DNA from: Streptomyces sp. SM11
GTDB taxonomy: Bacteria; Actinomycetota; Actinomycetes; Streptomycetales; Streptomycetaceae
Assembly (NCBI RefSeq): GCF_002910905.1
Contig: NZ_NEUE01000267.1
Span: forward strand, 1-46,165
Direction: 5' to 3'
DNA: 46,165 bases
Both the position numbers and the translations under genes were made by a program. The notes beneath the pieces are model-generated. The model saw nothing but the letters and a program-made list of their open reading frames with translations. It made no database searches and was not told the DNA's origin. Position 1 is the first letter of the stretch; every line of letters starts with the position of its first letter. Positions 24,311-32,031 of the stretch are shown here, one piece after another.

Positions 24311-25756
24311 TCACACGGGTTTCGCGCTGCTCCAGTCGGGGTGTCCGGGCATCGGCGGGGTCTTCTTCCCGTACAGCCAGCCGTCGAAGAAGTCGGTCAG
24401 GTCCCGGCCCGCGATGCCGGACGCCAGCCGGGTGAAGTCCGCGGTGGTCGCCGTGGAGTCCCGGTGCACCCGTACCCAGGCGCGCTCCAGCCGGTCGAAG
24501 GCGGCCTCGCCGATCTCCTGGCGCAGGGCGTAGAGCACCAGCGCGCTGCCGTCGTACATGACCGGGCGGAACAGGCTGAGCTTCTGCCCCGGGGCCGGTC
24601 CTTCCGGGTGCGCCGGAGGGCCGCCGTCCGCGCGCCAGCCGTCGGAGAGCCGGTACGCCTGCCGCATCCGCCGCTCCAGGGTCCCGCCCCCGTTCTCCTC
24701 GGCGTACCGGGCCTCGTACCAGCTGGCGTGTCCTTCGTTGAGCCACAGGTCGGACCAGCTCGCGGGCGAGACACTGTTGCCGAACCACTGGTGGGCCAGC
24801 TCGTGGATCATCACCGAGTCGACGTACCACTCCGGGTAGCCGGGCTCGGTGAAGAACGACTTCCCGAACAGCGAGAGCGTCTGGGTCTCCAGGGCGAAGC
24901 CGATGGGGCTGTCGGCGACGAGTACCCCGTACGTCTCGAAGGGGTAGCGCCCGACCTGCTTCTCCATCCACTCCAGCTGGGCCGGGGTCTTCTCCAGCCA
25001 GGGCTCCAGCGTCTTCCGGTCGGCGGCCGGGACGACGTCGCGGACCGGCAGTCCGTGCGGTCCTGTGCGGTGCAGGACGGCGGAGCTGCCGATGGAGACC
25101 TGGGCCAGCTCGGTGGCCATGGGGTGCTCGGTGCGGTAGGTCCAGGTGGTCGTGGCCCCGCGCCGGGTCTTCCCCGCGGGCAGGCCGCCCGCGACCGCCG
25201 TCAGCTTCTCCGGGGCGGTGATCCGAAAGGTGAAATACGCCTTGTCCGAGGGGTGGTCGTTGCTCGGGAAGACGCGGTGGGCAGCGTCGGCCTGGTTGGC
25301 CATGGCGAGTCCGTCGGCGGTACGCACCCAGCCGCCGTCGTCCCCGGATCCGCTCGGGTCACTGGTGTGCCGGACGGTGATGTTCAGCGGTACGCCCGCG
25401 GGGAGGCGGCGGGGAGCCCGCACGATCAGGTCCTCGCGCTTGCTGCCGAAGTCGGCGGTGTGACCATTGACCTCGACCCCGCTGACGGTGCCCCGGGCGA
25501 AGTCGAGGTTGATCCGGTCCAGCGGGGCGGTGGTACGTGCCCTGATCTTCGTGACGGCGTCCAGGGGCTCGGTGTTGCTGCCGTGGTAGGTGAGGGCGAT
25601 GTCGTACGCGAGAACGTCGTATCCGGGGTTGCCCAGCTCGGGGAAGAGCCGGTCGCCGATGCCCAGGGGCTCGGGGGCGGGCAGGGTGGCTGCGACGAGG
25701 GTGGCCGAGGCGGTCGCCAGCAGGGCGGCGCGCAGGCGGCGGGTCAGGAGCGGCAT
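24311..25756 (-). CDS. Secreted M1-family metallopeptidase
   Basis: 481-residue zinc aminopeptidase-like protein. The first 27 residues look like a cleavable signal peptide (RRLRAALLATASATLVAATLPA). The M1 zinc motif is complete: HELAHQW at residues 318-324 and the third ligand Glu341 in WLNEGHASWYE. Before it, GFALETQTLSLF stands where classical M1 enzymes have GAMEN, with the exopeptidase Glu in ALETQT. The protein is shorter than full aminopeptidase N because the C-terminal HEAT domain is absent, a form common in secreted actinobacterial M1 proteins. No clear ribosome binding site precedes ATG 25756. Confidence 0.92.
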   Translation of the reverse strand: MPLLTRRLRAALLATASATLVAATLPAPEPLGIGDRLFPELGNPGYDVLAYDIALTYHGSNTEPLDAVTKIRARTTAPLDRINLDFARGTVSGVEVNGHTADFGSKREDLIVRAPRRLPAGVPLNITVRHTSDPSGSGDDGGWVRTADGLAMANQADAAHRVFPSNDHPSDKAYFTFRITAPEKLTAVAGGLPAGKTRRGATTTWTYRTEHPMATELAQVSIGSSAVLHRTGPHGLPVRDVVPAADRKTLEPWLEKTPAQLEWMEKQVGRYPFETYGVLVADSPIGFALETQTLSLFGKSFFTEPGYPEWYVDSVMIHELAHQWFGNSVSPASWSDLWLNEGHASWYEARYAEENGGGTLERRMRQAYRLSDGWRADGGPPAHPEGPAPGQKLSLFRPVMYDGSALVLYALRQEIGEAAFDRLERAWVRVHRDSTATTADFTRLASGIAGRDLTDFFDGWLYGKKTPPMPGHPDWSSAKPV

Positions 25757-25838
25757 GGACTACCGCTATCAGCGCTCGGCGGTCCCGGCGGGGAGCCGCG
25801 CGCCGCACCACCCGAACGAGAACGCGCCGCCGGTGAGA

Positions 25839-25855
25839 GGCCGGCTCAGCCGGCC
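25839..25855 (-). terminator. Hairpin spanning the RSH-gene stop codon
   Basis: GGCCGGC (25839-25845) and GCCGGCC (25849-25855) flank the TGA stop of the RSH gene (complement TCA at 25846-25848), so the stop codon forms the 3-base loop. Probably a transcription terminator or mRNA 3' end stabiliser. Confidence 0.45.
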
Positions 25856-28011
25856 GGGGCCGGGTGCTGGGCGCGGCTGACGTCGTAGACCCCGGCGACC
25901 TCGCGCATGGCGCGCATCAGAGCGGGAAGACCCGCCGCGTCGGGGAGCTGGAGGGTGTAGGTGTGGCGGACCCGCTGCTCACTGGGCGGCTCCACGGTGG
26001 CGGAGACGATCGCCGCCTCGGCGGTGGCGATGGCCTCGGTGAGGTCGGCGAGGAGCCGGGGGCGGCCGAAGGACTCGGCGACGAGGGTGACCCGGCAGCC
26101 CGCGTCGGACTCCCGGCCCTCGGCATCCGCCCAGCGGGCCCCGACCGGGGCGCGGCCGATCTCCTGCATGGCGGCCACGGCGGGGCACGCGCGGCGGTGC
26201 ACGGTGACCGCGCCGCCGCGGACGACGAAGCCGGTCAGCTCGTCGGGGGGCACCGGCGTACAGCAGCCGGCCAGACGCACCGGCCCGCCCGCTCCGTCGA
26301 CGAGGACGCCCGTGGCGCGGGGGCCGGACCGGGTGCGCGCCGGTGCGGTGGCCTGGGGTTCGCGTTCCGGGGCGCCGGCGGCGGGCTCGCCCTGGCCGGG
26401 TCCGCCCGCGTCCACGGCCTCCGGGTCGGGCTTCGCCTCGTCGGGGTGGTCGGTGAGCCAGCCGGTGATCGCGATCCGGGCGGCGGGGGTGCGCACGTGG
26501 TCGAGCCAGTCGGGCGAGGGGCCGGAGGCGGTGTCCTGGGCGAGCAGCAGCTGCACGGTGTCGCCGTCGCTGAGGACGGTGCTGAGGGTGGCGAGGCGGC
26601 CGTTGACCCGGGCCCCGATGGAGGTGTGGGCCCGGTCGCCGTACTGCGCGTAGGCGGCGTCGACACAGCTGGCCCCGGCGGGCAGCCCGAGGGTCCCGCC
26701 GTCGGTGCGGAACACGGTGATCTCACGGTCCTGGGCGAGGTCGTCGCGCAGGGTGGTCCAGAAGGTGTCGGGGTCGGTGGCGGACTCCTGCCAGTCCAGC
26801 AGCCGGGAGAGCCAGCCGGGCCGGGTCGGGTCGGCGCGCTCGTCGGACGGCTCGGTCTGCGGGGCGGCGGCGTGGTCCTGGGCGTACGGGTTGCCCAGCG
26901 CGACGACGCCCGCCTCGGCGACCTTGTGCATCCGGTGCGTACGGATGAGGACTTCGGCGACGGCGCCCTCGGGGCCGACGACCGCGGTGTGCAGCGACTG
27001 GTACAGGTTGAACTTGGGGGCGGCGATGAAGTCCTTGAACTCGGAGATCACCGGGGTGAAGCAGGTGTGCAGTTCACCGAGGACGCCGTAGCAGTCGGCG
27101 TCCTCGCCGACGAGTACGAGCAGTCGGCCGAAGTCCGTGCCGCGCAGTTCGCCGCGTTTCCTGCGGACCCGGTGCACGGAGACGAAGTGACGTGGCCTGA
27201 TGAGGACTTCGGCGCTGATTCCCGCTTCCCGCAGGGTGCCCCGTACGTTGTCGGCGATGGCTTCGAGGGGGGCGTCCGGGCCTGCCGCGGCGACGATCAG
27301 GGCGCGGGTGTGCTCGTACTCCTCGGGATGCAGGATCGCGAAGACCAGGTCCTCCAGCTCGGTCTTGAGCGCCTGCACGCCGAGCCGTTCGGCGAGCGGG
27401 ATGAGGACGTCCCGGGTGACCTTGGCGATCCTGGCCTGCTTCTCGGGGCGCATCACGCCGAGGGTGCGCATGTTGTGCAGCCGGTCGGCGAGCTTGATCG
27501 ACATGACCCGGACGTCGTTGCCGGTGGCGACGAGCATCTTGCGGAAGGTCTCCGGTTCGGCGGCGGCGCCGTAGTCGACCTTCTCCAGTTTGGTGACGCC
27601 GTCGACGAGGTAGCAGACCTCGTCGCCGAACTGATCGCGCACCTGATCGAGCGTCACTTCCGTGTCCTCGACGGTGTCGTGGAGCAGGGAGGCGGTCAGC
27701 GTGGTGGTCTCGGCGCCGAGCTCGGCGAGGATCAGCGTGACGGCCAGCGGGTGTGTGATGTAAGGCTCGCCGCTCTTGCGCATCTGACCTCGGTGCGAGG
27801 ACTCCGCGAGGAGGTAGGCCCGGCGCAGGATGGTGAGGTCGGCGTCGGGGTGGTGGGCGCGGTGTGCCTCGGCGACATGGCCGATGGCGTCGGGCAGCCG
27901 GTCGCGGGAGACCGGGCCGCGCAGTGCCACCCGTCCCAGTCTGCGCAGATCGATCCGGGGGCGGCTCCGCCTGCGTAGGGGAGCGCCCGGATCGGCGGCC
28001 TCTGCACTCAT
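25846..28011 (-). CDS. RSH-family (p)ppGpp enzyme (RshA-like), synthetase domain divergent
   Basis: 721-residue RelA/SpoT homologue. The N-terminal HD hydrolase domain is intact: SSHRGQMRKSGEPYITHP near residue 75, HD at 111-112 in SLLHDTVEDT, and MSIKLADRLHNMRTLG near 180. The synthetase domain is recognisable (DCYGVLGELHTCFTP, FKDFIAAPKFNLYQSLHTAVVGPEG) but departs from consensus: EVLIRT replaces EVQIRT, the AxR of the (F/Y)DxxAxR motif is lost (TDFGRLLVL), and the AHWxYK end is absent. A TGS domain (about 430-490), a Cys-containing region and a C-terminal ACT domain (about 650-721) follow. ATG 28011 has GGAGGTG. I infer mainly hydrolase or regulatory function; relA itself is not in this window. 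Confidence 0.92.
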   Translation of the reverse strand: MSAEAADPGAPLRRRSRPRIDLRRLGRVALRGPVSRDRLPDAIGHVAEAHRAHHPDADLTILRRAYLLAESSHRGQMRKSGEPYITHPLAVTLILAELGAETTTLTASLLHDTVEDTEVTLDQVRDQFGDEVCYLVDGVTKLEKVDYGAAAEPETFRKMLVATGNDVRVMSIKLADRLHNMRTLGVMRPEKQARIAKVTRDVLIPLAERLGVQALKTELEDLVFAILHPEEYEHTRALIVAAAGPDAPLEAIADNVRGTLREAGISAEVLIRPRHFVSVHRVRRKRGELRGTDFGRLLVLVGEDADCYGVLGELHTCFTPVISEFKDFIAAPKFNLYQSLHTAVVGPEGAVAEVLIRTHRMHKVAEAGVVALGNPYAQDHAAAPQTEPSDERADPTRPGWLSRLLDWQESATDPDTFWTTLRDDLAQDREITVFRTDGGTLGLPAGASCVDAAYAQYGDRAHTSIGARVNGRLATLSTVLSDGDTVQLLLAQDTASGPSPDWLDHVRTPAARIAITGWLTDHPDEAKPDPEAVDAGGPGQGEPAAGAPEREPQATAPARTRSGPRATGVLVDGAGGPVRLAGCCTPVPPDELTGFVVRGGAVTVHRRACPAVAAMQEIGRAPVGARWADAEGRESDAGCRVTLVAESFGRPRLLADLTEAIATAEAAIVSATVEPPSEQRVRHTYTLQLPDAAGLPALMRAMREVAGVYDVSRAQHPAPAG

Positions 28012-28128
28012 GGGCACCTCCGGCGACGTCGACCGGCACGAGGGAGGAGCGGATGCCCCTCGGGGCCGGTGCTTGATGCTATCGACCCCACCACGTGGCG
28101 CAGTCCAGCTCTCGCCCAGCGTGAAACG

Positions 28129-28175
28129 GATCACCCATTCGAGCGAAGCTCCGGCCGATCACCGTTTCGAGCGAA
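28129..28175 (-). repeat. Direct repeat in the RSH-gene upstream region
   Basis: Two 19-base copies, GATCACCCATTCGAGCGAA (28129-28147) and GATCACCGTTTCGAGCGAA (28157-28175), identical at 17 of 19 positions and 28 bases apart. Each contains the palindrome TTCG-AG-CGAA. They lie about 120-165 bases upstream of the RSH start, in a 192-base gap. Possible operator; regulator unknown. Confidence 0.6.
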
Positions 28176-28203
28176 ACCGGCCGGGTGGCTGCTTCCGGCA
28201 GGT

Positions 28204-29085
28204 CTAGAGGTCCTGGAGAGCGTCCGTGTCGAGCCAGGACGGGTCGATGACACCCTCGGCGACGATCACGGCGGGGCCGGTCATGTCGATCGCGCCGTCG
28301 GGGTGCTCGGTGATGACGAGGGTGCCGCCGGGGAGATCGACCCGGTACGCGACGGGGAGCCCGGTCCCGGCGGGGTCGGCGCCGTCGCGGCGGGCGGTGG
28401 CGACGGCGACCGCGCAGGCGCCGGTGCCGCACGAGCGGGTCTCGCCGGAGCCCCGCTCGTGGACGCGCATGCCGACGTGGCGCGGGCCCCGGTCGACGAC
28501 GAATTCGACGTTGACGCCTTCGGGGTAGACGGCCTCGGGGCTGATGGGCGGGGCGGTGAACAGGTCGCCGGCGTGGTCCAGGTCGTCTACGAAGGCGACC
28601 GCGTGCGGGTTGCCCATGTTGACGTTGCGGGTGGGCCAGCTGCGGTCGCCGACATTGACCGTGACGCTCTCCTCGGGAAGCAGGGCCCGCCCCATGGAGA
28701 CCGTGATGTCGCCGTTCTTGGCGAGGTGCACACGCTTGAGGCCGCCCCGGGTGGCGACGGTGAGGTCGCCCTCCTCGACGAGGCCGGCGCGCTGGAGGTA
28801 GCGGGCGAAGACGCGCACGCCGTTGCCGCACATCTCGGCGATAGAGCCGTCCGCGTTTCGGTAGTCCATGAACCACTCGGCCGCGCCCGCCATGCCCCGT
28901 GCCTCGGGGTGCGCGGCGGACCGCACGACGTGCAGCAGGCCGTCCCCGCCGATGCCGGCCCGGCGGTCACAGAGCCGGGCCACGACGGCGGCGGGCAGTG
29001 TGAGGGTGTTGTCCGGGTCCGGAACGATCACGAAGTCGTTCTCGGTGCCGTGACCCTTGAGGAAGGCGATCTGCGAGGTGCTCAC
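28204..29085 (-). CDS. dapF: Diaminopimelate epimerase
   Basis: 293-residue DapF, which interconverts LL- and meso-diaminopimelate in lysine and peptidoglycan synthesis. Both catalytic cysteines are present: Cys86 in AEMCGNGVR and Cys219 in ETRSCGTGACA. KGHGTENDFVIV at the N-terminus and VNMGNPHAV near residue 155 are family signatures. The upstream membrane-protein gene at 29185 is on the same strand with a 99-base gap. Streptomyces cell walls use LL-diaminopimelate, so this enzyme mainly feeds meso-diaminopimelate to lysine synthesis. Confidence 0.97.
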   Translation of the reverse strand: MSTSQIAFLKGHGTENDFVIVPDPDNTLTLPAAVVARLCDRRAGIGGDGLLHVVRSAAHPEARGMAGAAEWFMDYRNADGSIAEMCGNGVRVFARYLQRAGLVEEGDLTVATRGGLKRVHLAKNGDITVSMGRALLPEESVTVNVGDRSWPTRNVNMGNPHAVAFVDDLDHAGDLFTAPPISPEAVYPEGVNVEFVVDRGPRHVGMRVHERGSGETRSCGTGACAVAVATARRDGADPAGTGLPVAYRVDLPGGTLVITEHPDGAIDMTGPAVIVAEGVIDPSWLDTDALQDL

Positions 29086-29184
29086 AGGTCAACTGTACGA
29101 GGCGGCTCCGACAACCCGCGCGGGCGGACCCGGCTCCCGGGCCGTGTCCCGGGTGATCGGACCCGGTGTCCTGGGCCGCGGCGG

Positions 29185-29700
29185 TCAGCGCAGTCGGGCC
29201 ACGCGCCAGACGGCGAGGGCGACCAGGGCGAGGCCGGTCGCGGCGTACAGCGCGATCACCCGCCAGTCGGGGCGGTCGCCCGAGCCGCGGGAGGACAGTC
29301 CCGGCCAGGTGTGGCCGACGCGGCGGGCCGCCATCATGCCCCAGCCGGCCGCGCAGCAGCTGATCAGGAGCCCCAGCATGGCGACGATCGCTCCGCCGTC
29401 ACCGAACTCGAAGGCGAGGGGGAAGGCGAACATCAGCGAGCCGACCGCGGCCAGCACGACGATGGGCGCGAGCTGCCAGATCCGTAGTTTGCGGGTGGGC
29501 CGCAGCTCGACCTCGACCTCGGGGGTCAGGTCCTGTTCCTCGGGCCCGTCCGGGCTCAGCCGTCCCGCGGTCTCCCGCGGTGACGGCACGTCGTGCTCTG
29601 TGTCGCGCTGCTCCATGTCGCGAGGGCCGGCCTCCATCGCCACGCGCCCTCCCAACTCGGACTCCACTGGTGGATCGATGCTCGATGATGGCACGATCAC
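29185..29700 (-). CDS. Small membrane protein of unknown function
   Basis: 171 residues. Residues 1-75 are acidic and hydrophilic; three hydrophobic helices follow: LAPIVVLAAVGSLMFAFPLA (about 77-97), AIVAMLGLLISCCAAGWGMM (about 104-123) and VIALYAATGLALVALAVW (about 149-166). I recognise no domain. The start could be ATG 29700 or an internal Met (MEAGP or MEQRD). It lies between miaA and dapF on the same strand, as in other Streptomyces as far as I recall. Confidence 0.75.
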   Translation of the reverse strand: MIVPSSSIDPPVESELGGRVAMEAGPRDMEQRDTEHDVPSPRETAGRLSPDGPEEQDLTPEVEVELRPTRKLRIWQLAPIVVLAAVGSLMFAFPLAFEFGDGGAIVAMLGLLISCCAAGWGMMAARRVGHTWPGLSSRGSGDRPDWRVIALYAATGLALVALAVWRVARLR

Positions 29701-29744
29701 GGGTGCCGAATTGACGCGTGGAGCTTCCCGATGCCATCACGTGA

Positions 29745-30683
29745 TCAGGCTGTGACCGCTCGTTCGATCAACGTCAGCGCCCGGTGCGGGAGTTCCCCCC
29801 GGTCACGGTGTCCGCCGCCGAGCCACACGACACGCGGGTCCCGGCGGAACCACGAGTCCTGACGCCGGGCGAAGCGCTTGGTGGCGCGGACGGTCTCGGC
29901 CCGCGCGTCGTCCTCGGTGCGCTCTCCTGCGAGCGCCGCGAGGATCTGCTGGTAGCCGAGGGCCCGCGAGGCCGTGAGTCCCTCGCGCAGCCCGGACGCC
30001 TCCAGGGTGCGTACCTCGTCCACGAGCCCCTCCTCCCACATCCGGTCCACGCGCAGGGCAATGCGCTCGTCCAGTTCGGGGCGGTCCACGTCGACACCGA
30101 TCTGCACGGTTTCGTAGACCGGCTCGTCGCCGGGGAGGTTGGCGGTGAAGGGCTTGCCCGTGATCTCGATGACTTCGAGGGCGCGCACGATGCGGCGGCC
30201 GTTGCTCGCCAGGATGGACCGGGCGGCGTCCGGGTCGGCGGCGGTGAGGCGTTCGTGCAGGGCGCCCGAGCCGCGTTCGGCCAGTTCCGCTTCCAGGCGG
30301 GCGCGCACCTCGGGGTCCGTACCGGGGAACTCCAGAGCGTCGATGGCGCCCTTCACGTACAGCCCGGAGCCGCCGACCAGGACGGGGGTGCGCCCTTCGG
30401 CGAGCAGCCGGTCGATCTCCAGGCGGGCCAGGCGCTGGTACTCGGCGACGCTGGCGGCCTCGGTGACGTCCCAGATGTCCAGCAGCCGGTGTGGTACGCC
30501 GTCGCGTTCGGGGAGCGTCAGCTTCGCGGTGCCGATGTCCATCCCCCGGTAGAGCTGCATGGAATCGGCGTTGATCACCTCGCCGCCGAGCCGCTGGGCG
30601 AGAAAGACCCCCAGATCCGATTTTCCGGCTGCGGTGGGGCCTACGACGGTGATGACGCGGGGGGCGGAAGCGGGAGGGGTCAC
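29745..30683 (-). CDS. miaA: tRNA dimethylallyltransferase
   Basis: 312-residue MiaA, which adds a dimethylallyl group to N6 of A37 in tRNAs reading codons that begin with U. Seen: P-loop VVGPTAAGKSDLG at residues 12-24, INADSMQLYRGMDIGTAKLT near 38 with the catalytic Asp, HRLLDIWDVTEAASVAEYQ, LVGGSGLYVKGAIDAL near 105, and RALEVIEITGKPF near 170. I chose GTG 30683 (VTPPASAPRV, GGGAG in front) over the longer frame open to 31193, whose extra residues are Arg/Pro-rich shadow sequence. MiaB, which methylthiolates the same base, is encoded 1.3 kb away. Confidence 0.97.
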   Translation of the reverse strand: MTPPASAPRVITVVGPTAAGKSDLGVFLAQRLGGEVINADSMQLYRGMDIGTAKLTLPERDGVPHRLLDIWDVTEAASVAEYQRLARLEIDRLLAEGRTPVLVGGSGLYVKGAIDALEFPGTDPEVRARLEAELAERGSGALHERLTAADPDAARSILASNGRRIVRALEVIEITGKPFTANLPGDEPVYETVQIGVDVDRPELDERIALRVDRMWEEGLVDEVRTLEASGLREGLTASRALGYQQILAALAGERTEDDARAETVRATKRFARRQDSWFRRDPRVVWLGGGHRDRGELPHRALTLIERAVTA

Positions 30684-30892
30684 CCGGACAGTCTCCCAAA
30701 TTCCGCGCCGTCCCGAACACGCCGAGTGCGGAGGGCGACCCCGTCGGGTGCGGACGGCGACGTCAAGGACGTACTCGGGAATCACGCGGAACGCTATAGG
30801 GCGAGTAAAAACGGCAGGAACGGACAAGTGACGGACAATGGGGGCGGGAGAACGCTCCCACGAACAGTCCTCACTGCACGGAAGGTGACCCA

Positions 30893-31138
30893 ATGGGGTT
30901 CCTGGACAACCTGAAGGCCAAGCTGGGACCGGCCAAGGACAAGGTCGGCGACCTCGCACAGCAGCACGGGGGCAAGATCGAGCAGGGCCTCGACAAGGCG
31001 GCGCGCACGGTCGACCAGAAGACCAAGGGCAAATACAGCGACAAGATCGATTCGGGTACGCGCAAGGCCAAGGAGGCCGTGGACAAGCTGGGGCAGAAGG
31101 ACGGAGGCACTCCGCCTCCGCCGCCGCCCGCTTCCTGA
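30893..31138 (+). CDS. Small Lys-rich antitoxin-like protein (MT0933/Rv0909 type)
   Basis: 81 residues, highly charged, helical: MGFLDNLKAKLGPAKDKVGD, then repeated lysine/aspartate segments and a short poly-Pro end. It matches the pattern of the MT0933-like antitoxin family (PF14013), named for mycobacterial Rv0909, which pairs with a toxin encoded beside it. AAGGTGA precedes the ATG. Here no toxin gene is adjacent: upstream is divergent miaA, downstream a converging gene. In Streptomyces such proteins often occur alone, so antitoxin activity is not shown. A perfect hairpin terminator follows. Confidence 0.82.
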   Translation: MGFLDNLKAKLGPAKDKVGDLAQQHGGKIEQGLDKAARTVDQKTKGKYSDKIDSGTRKAKEAVDKLGQKDGGTPPPPPPAS

Positions 31139-31158
31139 CGCGGTGGCCGGGCCCCGGC

Positions 31159-31191
31159 GGCGGGTGCGGAGCCGAGTGCTCCGCACCCGCC
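31159..31191. terminator. Bidirectional hairpin terminator
   Basis: Perfect 14-bp stem (31159-31172 with 31178-31191; core GCGGGTGCGGAGC) and a 5-base loop, between the antitoxin-like gene and the converging gene at 31202. Confidence 0.85.
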
Positions 31192-31201
31192 ACCGGTCTG
31201 T

Positions 31202-31921
31202 TCAGGACCAGGCGGCGACGGTGTAGCCCACGCCGTACGGGGCGTCCTCGTACAGCAGCCGTCCGGCGAGCCCGGCGTCCCGCGCGGCGCCGCCGAGCAT
31301 CTGCCAGGGGGCCCGTCCGGCCGCCTTGAGCTCGTGGGCGAGCGTCGCGTCGAGCGCCGCGAGCGCGTCGAGGTCCGCGGAGCCGAGCGCTTCGGTGGCC
31401 CGTACGTCGAAGGCTGCGGCCCGGTCGTCGAGGTAGCCGGGGGCCTTGAGGGTGCGGCAGGCGCTGCCGTCGCCCATCACCAGGAGCGCGACCCGATCAA
31501 CCCGTCGGGCGAGGGAGCGGCCGGCCTCCGCGCACTCCTCGGCGGCCTCCCGCTCCGCCACGAGGAGCCCTTCGACCGGAGCGCCCGCCCATCGGGCCCG
31601 GCCAAGCAGCCACGCGCCCACGGTCAGGGACTGCGGCAGCGGCCGGCCCCGGGCGGCGGCGCCCCGCGGTGTCTCGCCGAGCGTCACGTCGAGGTCCACG
31701 CCGATACCCCGGAAGGAACCGTGTGCCCCCGCCGGGTAGGTCCCGGCGGACCGGTCGTCGCCCGGCCCCACGACGACGAGCAGGTCCGGGCGCGAGGCGG
31801 CGAGCACTCCCACCGCGTCGAGGCACGCGTCCCGCGCGGCGTCGAGCTCGGGGGCGGCCCCGGCGGCGACCTCGGGCACCAGGAGCGGCGGGCAGGGGCA
31901 CACGGCGGCGGCGACAAGCAT
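31202..31921 (-). CDS. Extradiol-dioxygenase-fold protein lacking the usual iron ligands
   Basis: 239 residues. The N-terminus VAAAVCPCPPLLVPEVA, the VVVGPGDD strand-loop near residue 50, LLVMGDGSACRT near 150 and the ending YEDAPYGVGYTVAAW follow the pattern of class III extradiol dioxygenase subunit B-like proteins. The first iron-ligand position of true dioxygenases (PHPP) is CPCPP here, and few histidines remain in the chain, so dioxygenase activity is doubtful; the fold is also used by non-enzymatic relatives such as MEMO. It follows miaB on the same strand with an 85-base gap. Function unknown. Confidence 0.7.
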   Translation of the reverse strand: MLVAAAVCPCPPLLVPEVAAGAAPELDAARDACLDAVGVLAASRPDLLVVVGPGDDRSAGTYPAGAHGSFRGIGVDLDVTLGETPRGAAARGRPLPQSLTVGAWLLGRARWAGAPVEGLLVAEREAAEECAEAGRSLARRVDRVALLVMGDGSACRTLKAPGYLDDRAAAFDVRATEALGSADLDALAALDATLAHELKAAGRAPWQMLGGAARDAGLAGRLLYEDAPYGVGYTVAAWS

Positions 31922-31941
31922 GCCGGTCAGCGTACTTGTCG

Positions 31942-32031
31942 GGAGCCGTCGGCCGATCCCGTGGGCCGGGGCCGTGGACCGGGGCCCGCCGCCGGGCCCG
32001 GAGCCGTCAGCCGATGCCGCAGGCCGGGGCC
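31942..32031. repeat. Partial duplication of the miaB 3' end
   Basis: A 32-base segment covering the last miaB codons and stop (32000-32031) recurs at 31942-31973 with 28 of 32 positions identical, 58 bases away. In the outer copy the stop codon reads CGA, so the duplicated piece is not a stop. Confidence 0.6.

Noticed and set aside
25864..27978. 700-residue open frame antisense to the RSH gene
   Set aside because: Shadow of the conserved RSH coding sequence; composition is typical of a GC shadow frame and no motif is seen.
29745..31193. 482-residue version of MiaA starting at 31193
   Set aside because: The extra 170 residues overlap the opposite-strand antitoxin-like gene and have no MiaA similarity; GTG 30683 with a ribosome binding site fits the family length.
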